A stretch of 46,508 nt of DNA from an uncultured Alphaproteobacteria bacterium (GTDB lineage: Bacteria; Pseudomonadota; Alphaproteobacteria; UBA6615), in contig CALSML010000008.1 in assembly GCA_943787445.1 (NCBI GenBank), forward strand, positions 1 to 46,508, written 5' to 3'. Shown in pieces: positions 8,958-17,039 of this stretch. Numbering within the stretch: the stretch's first letter is position 1; each line of letters opens with the position of its first letter. Made by a program: the position numbers and the translations under genes. Under the pieces are notes generated by a model that was given only the letters and a program-made list of their open reading frames with translations, was not told the DNA's origin and did not search any database.

Positions 8958-10203
8958 TGCGCAACGCCTCCACCGGATCCAGCCGTGACGCGCGCCAGCT
9001 CGGATACAGCGTCGCAAGGACCGACAAGCCCAGCGCCATGCAGACGACCATCACCACTTCCCCAGAATCGACTTCGGCAGGAAGTTGGCTGAGGAAATAG
9101 ATTTCAGCAGCGAACAGGTCGGTTCCCGTCAGGGTTTCCAGCGCCCGTCGCAGCGTTTCGATGTTCCGCGCGAACAACAGCCCAAGAATGGTTCCTGACA
9201 GGGTCCCCACGACGCCGATACTGGCACCCACGATGAAGAACACACGCATGATGGTACCCCGCGAGGCGCCTACGGTCCGCAGGATGGCAATGGCCGAGCC
9301 CTTGTCCTTCACCAGCATGATCAGGCTGGAAATAATGTTGAAGGCCGCCACCAGAATAATCAGCGTCAAGATCAGGAACATGACATTGCGCTCGACCTGC
9401 AAAGCATTGAAAAAGCTGCGATTGGCCTGCTGCCAGTCGAACAATCGATGTTCGCCATCAATCGCGGCACCGATCGCCAGCCTCTGACGCAACAGATTGT
9501 CGGGATTTTCCACAAAAACTTCGAGCTGACTAACCGTGTCACCCAGCCGGAAATACTGCTGCGCGGCCTTGAGCGGCATAAAGATAAAGCTGCTGTCGAA
9601 TTCGAACATGCCGACTTTAAAAGTCGCGACCACACGATAGGCTTGCATGCGCGGCACTGTGCCAAATGCAGTGACCGTGCCCTTTGGTGATACCAGCGTG
9701 ACCTTATCCCCGGCGATTACGCCCAGTGTACGGGCCAGGCGGGACCCCAGCACAATGGCATCGGCCCCGCTGAAGTTGTCGAGGCTTCCGGATCGTATAT
9801 TCCCCGCAATAGACGGTCGGCTCGACAGATCCTCCGGTGTCAGTCCGCGCACCAGCGCCCCGGCGGCCCGGCCACCACTTGTCGCCAGAATTTGTCCCTC
9901 GACCAGCGGCGTGACCGACAAAACGCCATCCACCACCCGAACCCGCTCGGCGAGCGGATTGTAGTCAGACACCGCACCGGCCGAACTGACCACCGCGATA
10001 TGGCCGTTCAGGCCCAAAATCCGGTCCAGCAGTTCGATCCGGAAGCCATTCATGACCGAGAGCACAATGATCAGGGTCGCCACACCAAGCGCGATGCCCA
10101 ACAGAGAAAATCCTGCGATCACCGAAATGAAGCCTTCTGCACGGCGGGCGCGCATGTAGCGCCAGGCAATCATCCATTCAACGGCAGAGAACATCAGGGA
10201 CAA
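8950..10203 (-). CDS. lolC: Lipoprotein-releasing ABC transporter permease LolC/LolE family
   Basis: Membrane subunit of the lipoprotein exporter. At 417 residues it has the FtsX/LolE architecture: an N-terminal membrane segment at about residues 26-50 (following [20 protein letters not shown]), a large periplasmic domain, and three C-terminal membrane segments, with EALRNE at the end as in other LolC/LolE proteins. Only one permease gene is present, so the complex probably contains two copies of this protein, as in bacteria with a single LolC/E. It lies 51 bases after proS and overlaps lolD. Confidence 0.95.
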   Translation of the reverse strand: MSLMFSAVEWMIAWRYMRARRAEGFISVIAGFSLLGIALGVATLIIVLSVMNGFRIELLDRILGLNGHIAVVSSAGAVSDYNPLAERVRVVDGVLSVTPLVEGQILATSGGRAAGALVRGLTPEDLSSRPSIAGNIRSGSLDNFSGADAIVLGSRLARTLGVIAGDKVTLVSPKGTVTAFGTVPRMQAYRVVATFKVGMFEFDSSFIFMPLKAAQQYFRLGDTVSQLEVFVENPDNLLRQRLAIGAAIDGEHRLFDWQQANRSFFNALQVERNVMFLILTLIILVAAFNIISSLIMLVKDKGSAIAILRTVGASRGTIMRVFFIVGASIGVVGTLSGTILGLLFARNIETLRRALETLTGTDLFAAEIYFLSQLPAEVDSGEVVMVVCMALGLSVLATLYPSWRASRLDPVEALRNE

Positions 10204-10254
10204 ATCCTGTCAAATCGTATCGCAGGCAAGATCTTTTGCACCATTGTGGCCACG

Positions 10255-11580
10255 CTATGACCCTGCCCGCTCGGCGATCCAGTCGTCCAATGCGTCGATC
10301 GCGAGTTCCACCTTTTCGTCCGCACCCCGACGCTTGACGTCAACCTTGCCATCCTTGATCCCGCGCGGCCCGATTGTGAGCTGCCAGGGGATCCCCACCA
10401 AGTCCATATCAGCGAATTTGGTGCCCGCGCGCTCATCACGGTCGTCATAGAGCGCTTCGATGCCAGCCGCGCGCAGATCCGCGTAGATCTTTTCGCTCGC
10501 CGCGTCGCACTCGCTGTCACCCGCCTTCAGGTTGATCAACCCGACCAGCCAGGGTGCAACGGATTCCGGCCAGATAATTCCGGCATCGTCATGGGATGCC
10601 TCGATGATTGCGCCCACCAGACGCGAGACGCCAATGCCGTAGCTGCCCATTTCCAAGGTGATTTTCTGTCCGTCAGGGCCCTGCACCGTGGCACCCAGCG
10701 GTTCTGAATATTTGGTTCCGAAATAGAAGATATGCCCGACCTCGATCCCGCGCGCGGTGACCAGCTGATCGCCGGAAATCGGGCAATTGTCCGGATCGTG
10801 CTTCTCATCCGTGGCGGCGTAGTGGCTGGCCCAGGTCTCTACCGTACTCCCGAGGTCGCTGTCATAGTCGACCTCATCGCCCGGTGCCGGCAATTCCAGA
10901 AGTGCCTTGTCACAGAAGACGGCACTTTCACCGGTGTCGGCGAGCACAATGAACTCGTGGCTCAGATCACCACCGATCGGCCCGGTATCCGCAGCCATCG
11001 GGATCGCTGTCAGCCCCATTCGGGCATAGGTCCGCAAATAGGCGACGAACATCTTGTTGTAAGAATGCCGGGCGCTTTCGTAGTCCAGATCGAAAGAATA
11101 ATTGTCCTTCATCAGGAATTCCCGACCGCGCATCACCCCAAATCGCGGACGCACCTCATCGCGAAACTTCCACTGGATGTTGTAGAGATTCTTGGGCAGA
11201 TCACGGTAGCTGGTGATCTCATTGGCAACGATATCGGTGATGACCTCTTCGGCTGTCGGGCCAAAGAGCATTTCCCGGTCATGTCGGTCCACGATCCGCA
11301 GCATCTCTTTGCCGTAGTCATCGTAACGCCCGGATTTCCGCCAAACTTCAGCAGACTGAATCGTCGGCATCAGAACTTCCTGTGCCCCTGCCCGATCCTG
11401 CTCCTCGCGCACAATCTGTTCGATCTTTCGCAACACCCGATAACCCGCCGGCAGCCAGGTGTAGATCCCGGCCGCGGACTGGCGAACCAGACCGGCGCGC
11501 AACATCAGGCGATGCGAAACAATCTTCGCTTCGGATGGGGTTTCTTTGAGAGTGGGCAGGAATAACTGACTGCGCCGCAT
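10255..11580 (-). CDS. proS: Prolyl-tRNA synthetase, short alphaproteobacterial form
   Basis: Class II aminoacyl-tRNA synthetase charging tRNA-Pro. N-terminal [63 protein letters not shown] (motif 2 region) and [16 protein letters not shown] (motif 3) are clear. E. coli ProRS has about 570 residues with an editing insertion between motifs 2 and 3. This protein has 441 residues and passes directly from the motif 2 region to the C-terminal half, so the insertion domain that clears mischarged Ala-tRNA-Pro is absent, as is common in alphaproteobacteria. Free-standing editing proteins elsewhere may compensate; none is in the window. Confidence 0.98.
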   Translation of the reverse strand: MRRSQLFLPTLKETPSEAKIVSHRLMLRAGLVRQSAAGIYTWLPAGYRVLRKIEQIVREEQDRAGAQEVLMPTIQSAEVWRKSGRYDDYGKEMLRIVDRHDREMLFGPTAEEVITDIVANEITSYRDLPKNLYNIQWKFRDEVRPRFGVMRGREFLMKDNYSFDLDYESARHSYNKMFVAYLRTYARMGLTAIPMAADTGPIGGDLSHEFIVLADTGESAVFCDKALLELPAPGDEVDYDSDLGSTVETWASHYAATDEKHDPDNCPISGDQLVTARGIEVGHIFYFGTKYSEPLGATVQGPDGQKITLEMGSYGIGVSRLVGAIIEASHDDAGIIWPESVAPWLVGLINLKAGDSECDAASEKIYADLRAAGIEALYDDRDERAGTKFADMDLVGIPWQLTIGPRGIKDGKVDVKRRGADEKVELAIDALDDWIAERAGS

Positions 11581-11602
11581 AGATTTGTCTCCGGTCAGGC
11601 GT

Positions 11603-11636
11603 GGCGCGGCGGAGAGTAAGGAAAATCAGCCGCGCC
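11603..11636. repeat. 8-bp inverted repeat upstream of proS
   Basis: GGCGCGGC (11603-11610) and GCCGCGCC (11629-11636) form perfect inverted arms around 18 bases, between the cyclase stop and the proS start. It could be a stem in the proS leader or a terminator-like element after the cyclase gene; no T-run is seen. Confidence 0.4.
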
Positions 11637-11655
11637 TGTCCATGGCATTTGCCGA

Positions 11656-12930
11656 CTATTCTATGCGCCCATAGGTCCAGACATTTATGGCCTGATCGCG
11701 CCCGCGTAGCTCGAGGTTCTCATAGGGCGTGAATCCGACCAGCAATCCCTCTGCATCTTCCGGGGTATCCCGGGTCGCCGCGTCCACCAGATCGTTGCTC
11801 ACCACCATTCTGCTGCCCACGGCGCGGGTCGACTCCTCCAGCCGTGAGGCGACGTTGACGGTGTCTCCGATCACCGCAAACTCAAGCCGTCGCTCGGTTC
11901 CGAAATCCCCGACCACGACCGGGCCATAATGCACCCCAATCGACAGTCGAACGGCAGGGAAACCCGCTTCAACCCGGCGTTCGTTCCATTCATCGGTCAG
12001 ATCGAAGATGTGTTTGGCACATCGCAAGGCGTTTGCCGGGTCTGCCGTTCCGGGCTCGGGTGTTCCGAATGTCGCCAGCACCACATCCCCAAAAAACTTG
12101 TCGAGCGTACCGGCATGCTCGAAGACGGCCGCCTCGACCCGCCGGTGGAATGCCCGCAGCATATCGATGAGTTCTTCCGGCGAAACTGTCTCTGCCATAT
12201 GCGCGAACCCGACCATATCCACAAACATCACAGCGACATTCTGACTGCGCACCTTGCCCAGCACGCTGTCATGTACGGCAATTTCATCAGCAATGCTCGG
12301 TGGAAAATAGCGCGCCAGATTGGAGCGTTCTCGCGCCATGTAAACCTGTTCCCGGATCAGCCGGCGACCACGGGCCACGGCTGTGGCCAGAATGGCCGTG
12401 GTGAGAAGCAGAACCAGTATTTCCATGATCCGTACATCCATAGACACATAGTAAGGATCGAGAAATCGGCTTAAACGCCCTTCGGAATAATCAAAACCGG
12501 GAATATCAAAGACTGTTGCCGGAAACGTTGAGACCCAGACGAGACCGGCGCCCCACGCAATGACATACGCAAATCCCGCAAACATCATCGCCCGGGCGGA
12601 ATAACTGACGAGCGCGAACAGCGCGATGATGACCAGCACCACATCAACCACAAAGAACAGAAACGCATGCCCATCGCCGCGGAATCCGCGCAATGAGAAC
12701 AGATAGTGAGCATAACCGCTGATCACGAACAGGATGATCACCGGCAGGTAGAACCAGAATGCCGAGCCCAGCAGTACAAAAATCCAGATCGTGATCGCAG
12801 CCATGGCAAATGCGCGCAAATGCGCTGCCAGCTTCAGTCCGGTTCGTTCCTGTTGCTGAAATGCGAACCCCAAACGAGCTTCGAGTGTACGGGGCTTCGG
12901 GTCAAAACCTGTTGTTGTCGGGTCAGCCAT
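11656..12930 (-). CDS. Membrane-anchored class III adenylate/guanylate cyclase
   Basis: Nucleotide cyclase of 424 residues. Five hydrophobic segments (about residues 40-58, 60-80, 88-109, 113-137, 166-187) form the membrane part. A short linker with ARYFPPSIADEI leads to the catalytic domain from about residue 230. Metal-binding Asp238 (FVDMVGF) and Asp282 (FFGDVVLA), the base-selecting Lys278 (LDKFFGD), Asp356 and the transition-state residues Asn359 and Arg363 (GDTVNVASRLEE) are all present. The Lys/Asp pair favours ATP, so cAMP is the likelier product. No HAMP or known sensor domain is visible; the membrane part may itself be the sensor. It precedes proS by 75 bases and is divergent from the purine-type permease. 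Confidence 0.9.
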   Translation of the reverse strand: MADPTTTGFDPKPRTLEARLGFAFQQQERTGLKLAAHLRAFAMAAITIWIFVLLGSAFWFYLPVIILFVISGYAHYLFSLRGFRGDGHAFLFFVVDVVLVIIALFALVSYSARAMMFAGFAYVIAWGAGLVWVSTFPATVFDIPGFDYSEGRLSRFLDPYYVSMDVRIMEILVLLLTTAILATAVARGRRLIREQVYMARERSNLARYFPPSIADEIAVHDSVLGKVRSQNVAVMFVDMVGFAHMAETVSPEELIDMLRAFHRRVEAAVFEHAGTLDKFFGDVVLATFGTPEPGTADPANALRCAKHIFDLTDEWNERRVEAGFPAVRLSIGVHYGPVVVGDFGTERRLEFAVIGDTVNVASRLEESTRAVGSRMVVSNDLVDAATRDTPEDAEGLLVGFTPYENLELRGRDQAINVWTYGRIE

Positions 12931-13089
12931 GTCACCGCTCCATTGGATGGAAGCGGTTTACGCCAACCAACTGGTTAAGGAAAACGGGACGAAAGCAACA
13001 CGATGAATACAAATAGATATTTCATGTTCTGAGGGTCGCATATGGGGCTTAACAAAGCTGTAACGGGGATTTGAAGAATCACGGTAACG

Positions 13090-13200
13090 TTTTCCTCCAC
13101 ATGAGGGGATGTGGCCGATTTCGGCTGCGGTGTACGAAGTTCGCGTGTTTTTACGCACCGTAAGTCCTCGCGTGGACGTTCTAGGGGAAACCACGGGAGA
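13090..13200 (+). promoter_or_regulatory. Structured 5' leader of the permease gene, candidate riboswitch
   Basis: Successive stems can be drawn: CCACAT/ATGTGG (13097-13102 with 13109-13114), GCCG/CGGC (13114-13117 with 13122-13125), CGGTG/CACCG (13128-13132 with 13156-13160, with an inner GCGT/ACGC), and GTCC/GGAC (13164-13167 with 13174-13177). The last stem shares bases with an alternative, CGTGG/CCACG (13171-13175 with 13191-13195), which runs into the GGGAGA ribosome-binding site at 13195-13200. Two mutually exclusive stems ending at the ribosome-binding site of a purine-transporter gene suggest translational control. I cannot assign a class; purine or xanthine classes are the first to test. 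Confidence 0.4.
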
Positions 13201-13209
13201 TACTCCGCA

Positions 13210-14508
13210 ATGTTCGAAAATCTTTTCAAGCTGTCGGAAAATGGAACGACAGTCCGCATCGAGGTGATGGCGGGCCTGACGACGTTCCTGACGATGGCCT
13301 ATATCATCATCGTCAATCCAGACATCATGTCGACCACCGGCATGGACAAAGGCGCGTTGTTCGTCGCGACCTGCCTTGCGGCAGCCGTTGGCTGTCTGAT
13401 CATGGGTCTCTGGGCCAATTACCCGATCGCTCTTGCTCCGGGTCTCGGCCTGAACGCCTTTTTCGCCTTTGGTGTCGTCGGCGGCATGGGTGTGCCCTGG
13501 CAAACGGCCCTGGGTGTGATCTTCCTGTCAGGTGTGTTTTTCCTGATTATCACAATCCTGCCAATCAGAGCCTGGATCATAAACGCCATACCAAAATCGC
13601 TGAAAATGTCGATTTCGGCGGGTATTGGCTTGTTCATCGGTGTCATCGCACTGAAGATCGCCGGAGTTACCGTCGATCACCCGGCAACTCTGGTAACCCT
13701 CGGTGAAGTCACGTCGATTGAGGTGATCCTTGTCGCGGTTGGCTTTGTGGGAATCATCGCACTTGATCGGATCGGGATGAAAGGCGCGATTGTCATCGGC
13801 ATCATCGGGACAACGATACTGGCCCATATATTCGGGGCTGCCAGCGGAACCGAGATGAACTTCGCGATCCCATCTCTGGCGCCGACATTCCTGCAGCTGG
13901 ACATCATGGGCGCTCTACAGATCAGCATGATCTCCGTGATCATTGCCTTTCTGTTTGTCGACATGTTTGACACCGCCGGCACGCTGATCGGCGTGTCGCA
14001 TCGTGCCGGATTGCTGGATGAAGACGGTAAATTGCCCCGCATGGGCAAAGCACTGTCCGCTGACAGTATCGCAACCATCACAGGTTCGATGGTCGGTAGT
14101 TCAACGGTGACCAGTTACATCGAAAGCGCTTCGGGCGTTCGCGAGGGCGGACGGACGGGCCTGACGGCTGTCACGGTCGGTGTTCTGTTCATCCTGGCGC
14201 TGATCCTGGCCCCAATCATTGGTCTGGTACCGCGCTTTGCAACTGCTCCGGCGCTGCTCTTCGTGGCAGTCCTGATGGTGCGTGGCCTGACGGAGCTCGA
14301 TTGGGACGATGTTACGGAATATGGCCCGGCGGTTCTCGCCGCGGTGATCATGCCGTTCACCTTCTCGATTGCACACGGTATCGCATTTGGATTCATCACC
14401 TATGCGGCGGCCAAGATCCTGTCAGGGCGTTTCAGCGAAGCCAGCCCTGCGGTTTACATCCTCGCAGTGGGCTTTGGCCTGCTGTACGGATTCAACCTGA
14501 TCGGCTGA
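13210..14508 (+). CDS. NCS2-family purine permease (AzgA/PbuG type)
   Basis: Inner-membrane proton-coupled nucleobase importer, probably for hypoxanthine, guanine or adenine. I place the start at the ATG at 13210 (MFENLFKLSENG), which has GGGAGA nine bases upstream. A frame open from 13111 would read through the leader structures. The 432 residues have the AzgA features TTFLTMAYIIIVNPDIMS, NALAPGLGLNAFFAFGVV-like text (here IALAPGLGLNAFFAF), IGLFIGVIAL, VDMFDTAGTLIGVSHRAGLLD and GSSTVTSYIESASGVREGGRTG. About 12 hydrophobic segments span the protein. It is a single-gene unit followed by a strong terminator. Confidence 0.93.
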   Translation: MFENLFKLSENGTTVRIEVMAGLTTFLTMAYIIIVNPDIMSTTGMDKGALFVATCLAAAVGCLIMGLWANYPIALAPGLGLNAFFAFGVVGGMGVPWQTALGVIFLSGVFFLIITILPIRAWIINAIPKSLKMSISAGIGLFIGVIALKIAGVTVDHPATLVTLGEVTSIEVILVAVGFVGIIALDRIGMKGAIVIGIIGTTILAHIFGAASGTEMNFAIPSLAPTFLQLDIMGALQISMISVIIAFLFVDMFDTAGTLIGVSHRAGLLDEDGKLPRMGKALSADSIATITGSMVGSSTVTSYIESASGVREGGRTGLTAVTVGVLFILALILAPIIGLVPRFATAPALLFVAVLMVRGLTELDWDDVTEYGPAVLAAVIMPFTFSIAHGIAFGFITYAAAKILSGRFSEASPAVYILAVGFGLLYGFNLIG

Positions 14509-14530
14509 TCAACAACCAATTTTATGTGAA

Positions 14531-14560
14531 GCGGGCCGGGAATTTCCCCGGCCCGTTTTC
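14531..14560 (+). terminator. Rho-independent terminator after the permease gene
   Basis: A perfect 9-bp stem, CGGGCCGGG (14532-14540) with CCCGGCCCG (14547-14555), has a 6-base loop and is followed by TTTTC. It lies between the convergent permease and tag genes and could serve both directions, since A and T residues flank both sides. Confidence 0.85.
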
Positions 14561-14563
14561 ATT

Positions 14564-15103
14564 TCATACTGTGCGCAACCAAGGCGGATTATGGGCCCTG
14601 ATCTGCTCGAAGATCGGGCAGCTTTCCCGATGCGCGCTGGGCAAATACCCCGCCCCCATCAAGAACGAGCTGGTGATTTCTCCACCCGTAAAACGAAACG
14701 TTTTCTTGAACAACTTGACCCAGTCTTCCTTGCTCAAAGGATGATGGGCATCCAGCCAATTGGCAAAACCGCCATGGGTCTCGCGCATCTCACGAATGCG
14801 CGCGGCGTTTGAGATCGCTGCATCCACCTTGAGCTTGTTTCGGATAATGCCCGCATCATTGAGCAGACGCTCTCGATCCTTCGCGCCGTAATCCGCTACG
14901 ATATCCACGTCAAACCCGTCATAGGCCCGGGAGAATCCCTCACGTTTCTTCAGGATCGTCAGCCAGCTCAGACCCGCCTGATTGATCTCCAGTATCAGAC
15001 GCTCGAACAGTTCGGATTCGTCGCGAACCGGGAACCCGTATTCGTTATCATGGTACGGGCCATGCCATTCGTGACCCGGTGAAATATCACAGTATCCCGA
15101 CAC
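14564..15103 (-). CDS. tag: DNA-3-methyladenine glycosylase I
   Basis: Base-excision repair enzyme that removes 3-methyladenine. The 179 residues fit the family (187 in E. coli). The zinc-snap residues are in place: Cys near the N-terminus (SGYCDISP), a His in the YHDNEYG region, and the C-terminal AHRESCP. EWHGPYHDNEYGFPVRDE, FERLILEINQAGLSWLTIL and RNKLKVDAAISNA are family segments. The start overlaps the 5' end of the divergent chrA frame by 25 bases, so the two must share a very compact promoter region or one start is wrong. Confidence 0.96.
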   Translation of the reverse strand: MSGYCDISPGHEWHGPYHDNEYGFPVRDESELFERLILEINQAGLSWLTILKKREGFSRAYDGFDVDIVADYGAKDRERLLNDAGIIRNKLKVDAAISNAARIREMRETHGGFANWLDAHHPLSKEDWVKLFKKTFRFTGGEITSSFLMGAGYLPSAHRESCPIFEQIRAHNPPWLRTV

Positions 15104-16365
15104 CGTTTTCGCCCCTTATAGTCGATGAAATTCACGTTTCGGAGAGCATAACCATTTCCAGCGATACGCAAACCGAAGCGCGTCCCGGCGTCGCGAAAAT
15201 ATTTCTGACATTCCTCGTCCTGGGTGCAACCGCCTTTGGCGGGCCCGTCGCACATTTCGGCTATTTCCGGACCGAGTTCGTGGATCGGCGACGCTGGATC
15301 GACGAACGAGGTTTCGCCGATCTTGTCTCCCTTTGCCAGTTCCTGCCCGGCCCAGCCTCCAGCCAGACCGGCATCGCCATCGGCATGCTTCAGCGCGGCT
15401 GGCTGGGCGGTTTTGCGGCGTGGGTCGGCTTCACGACCCCCGCAGCCATCATCATGATCGGACTGGGATTCGGGCTGTCCTTTGCCGAAACGTCATCCGG
15501 ACAGGGAGTAATCCACGGTCTGAAACTCGCCGCTGTCGCCGTTATCGCCAATGCACTCTGGGGTATGGCCCGGAGTGCCTGCGGCAGCCCGACCAAGGCC
15601 AGTTTTGCCGCTCTGGCCTGCGTGGCCATTCTGTTCGCCGGTTCCGCATGGCTGCAGATACTGGTGATCGCCGTCGCCGCATGTGCCGGTGCGCTGCTCA
15701 TTCGCGAGGCGCCGGCAAACATCAACGTCCCGCCTGTACGACCATCCGGGCGGGCCATGGGCCTTGTCCTGCTGTTGGTTTTCCTGTTGTTGCTGTTCGG
15801 GCTACCGATCCTGACGGAGACAGTCAAATCGGGGAATCTGGATGCCGTTGCAAGCTTTTACCGGGTCGGTTCACTGGTCTTTGGCGGCGGCCATGTCGTT
15901 CTTCCCCTTCTGGAAGCGGAGCTTGTCCCCACAGGCTGGACAAATACCGATACCTTTCTGGCCGGATACGGCGCAGCGCAAGCTATCCCCGGACCCATGT
16001 TTGCCCTGACCGGGTATCTGGGCAATGTCATCAATCCCGGAGACGAATATCTTGGGGGTTGGGTCGGCGGATTGCTGGCGATTGGGGCGGTCTTCTTGCC
16101 CTCTTTCCTGTTGCTGGGTGCTGCCCTGCCCTACTGGGATGCCTTGCGCTCGCGCGAACGTATTCGCTCAGCCCTAAGCGGAGTCAATGCCGCAGTTGTC
16201 GGCTTGTTGCTGGCCGTCCTCTATACGCCGGTCTGGACCTCGAGCGTGCGGGACGCATCAGACTTTGCAGCCGTGGTGATCGCAGCGGTGCTCCTCGCCA
16301 TGTGGCGGGCGCCGTCATGGCTCGTTGTATTGCTGGCTGCGATTGCGGGGTTCTTCGGCGTCTAG
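15079..16365 (+). CDS. chrA: Chromate transporter (CHR) family protein, two-domain form
   Basis: Membrane protein of the CHR family; characterised members export chromate, but many are of unproven substrate. Each half has the CHR core: GATAFGGPVAHFGYFRTEFVDRR and QFLPGPASSQTGIAIG in the first, and GSLVFGGGHVVLPLLEAE with AAQAIPGPMFALTGYLG in the second. The length of 428 residues is typical of the two-domain form. The open frame begins with GTG at 15079, inside tag. Family similarity starts only at about residue 40. A good GGAG stands before an ATA codon at 15145, which would be ATG with one base changed, so the true start is uncertain. Its TAG stop overlaps that of the convergent DUF1467 gene. 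Confidence 0.9.
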   Translation: MKYHSIPTPFSPLIVDEIHVSESITISSDTQTEARPGVAKIFLTFLVLGATAFGGPVAHFGYFRTEFVDRRRWIDERGFADLVSLCQFLPGPASSQTGIAIGMLQRGWLGGFAAWVGFTTPAAIIMIGLGFGLSFAETSSGQGVIHGLKLAAVAVIANALWGMARSACGSPTKASFAALACVAILFAGSAWLQILVIAVAACAGALLIREAPANINVPPVRPSGRAMGLVLLLVFLLLLFGLPILTETVKSGNLDAVASFYRVGSLVFGGGHVVLPLLEAELVPTGWTNTDTFLAGYGAAQAIPGPMFALTGYLGNVINPGDEYLGGWVGGLLAIGAVFLPSFLLLGAALPYWDALRSRERIRSALSGVNAAVVGLLLAVLYTPVWTSSVRDASDFAAVVIAAVLLAMWRAPSWLVVLLAAIAGFFGV

Positions 16366-16616
16366 CGGCCTATTTTGGCTGCAAGGTCCTGAAGTAAAAG
16401 AATCTCGGCATCGATCACCGCATACAGAATACCGAACAGCATGATGGTGATGCCCGTGGTGATCAACAGCTTGCGCACCAGCATGGGACGCGCCGGCGCG
16501 CCGTGATCATGGCCAGCTTCCGGGTTCTCGGTGCGGCTCACCCCCCAGGGCAGGACCATGAACAGAATAATCCACCAGATGATGATGAAAACGACGGTGG
16601 CGGTGACAGGGTTCAT
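16362..16616 (-). CDS. DUF1467 family small membrane protein
   Basis: An 84-residue protein with two hydrophobic helices (about residues 5-25 and 48-72) separated by a polar loop rich in His, Asp, Arg and Pro. The pattern ATVVFIIIWWIILFMVLPWGVSR, with a Trp-Trp pair and the LPWGV motif, is that of DUF1467, a family found mainly in alphaproteobacteria next to mce and proS. Its function is unknown. It starts 6 bases downstream of mce and is probably cotranscribed with it. Its stop codon and that of chrA share the same CTAG palindrome. Confidence 0.88.
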   Translation of the reverse strand: MNPVTATVVFIIIWWIILFMVLPWGVSRTENPEAGHDHGAPARPMLVRKLLITTGITIMLFGILYAVIDAEILLLQDLAAKIGR

Positions 16617-16622
16617 GGTTGA

Positions 16623-17027
16623 TCAGACCTGCTCAAGTTCGACCAGGGTCCCGGCAAAATCCTTCGGGTGAAGAAACAACACCGGCTTGTCATGCGCGCC
16701 CGGCTTGGGTTCGCCGTCACCCAGCACCCGCGCGCCCTGAGCCTTGAGCTGATCACGCGCGGAGTAGATATCATCTACCTCATAGCAAATGTGATGCATA
16801 CCCCCGGACGGGTTCTTCTCCAGGAAGCCCGCAATCGGGGAGTTTTCACCCAGCGGGTACAGCAACTCGATCTTGGTGTTGGGAAGTTCGACGAACACGG
16901 TGGTCACACCGTGAGATGGCAAATCGTGAGGTTCGGTGACCGTTGCGCCAAGTGTTTCCGCGTAAACGGTCGCTGCCGCTGCCAGATCGGGCACAACAAT
17001 CGCCACATGGTTCAAACGTCCAATCAC
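16623..17027 (-). CDS. mce: Methylmalonyl-CoA epimerase
   Basis: Interconverts (S)- and (R)-methylmalonyl-CoA in propionyl-CoA breakdown. The 134-residue VOC-fold protein has the metal ligands in LNHVAIVVPDL (His near residue 6), GGMHHICYEVDD and TLVELEQV (Glu near the C-terminus). The KIELLYPLGENSPI and LEKNPSGGMHHIC segments are diagnostic against other VOC proteins. It lies between rnj and the DUF1467 gene with gaps of 12 and 6 bases. The mutase and propionyl-CoA carboxylase are not in the window. Confidence 0.94.
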   Translation of the reverse strand: MIGRLNHVAIVVPDLAAAATVYAETLGATVTEPHDLPSHGVTTVFVELPNTKIELLYPLGENSPIAGFLEKNPSGGMHHICYEVDDIYSARDQLKAQGARVLGDGEPKPGAHDKPVLFLHPKDFAGTLVELEQV

Positions 17028-17039
17028 CGGTTCTGCCTC

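Noticed and set aside
13040-13080. Promoter for the permease gene with TTAACA as -35
   Set aside because: No acceptable -10 hexamer at 16-18 bases; left unassigned.
15333-16397. 354-codon plus-strand frame inside chrA
   Set aside because: Overlaps the real chrA frame almost wholly, is rich in Arg, Pro, Cys and His as expected of an out-of-phase reading, and has no membrane pattern.
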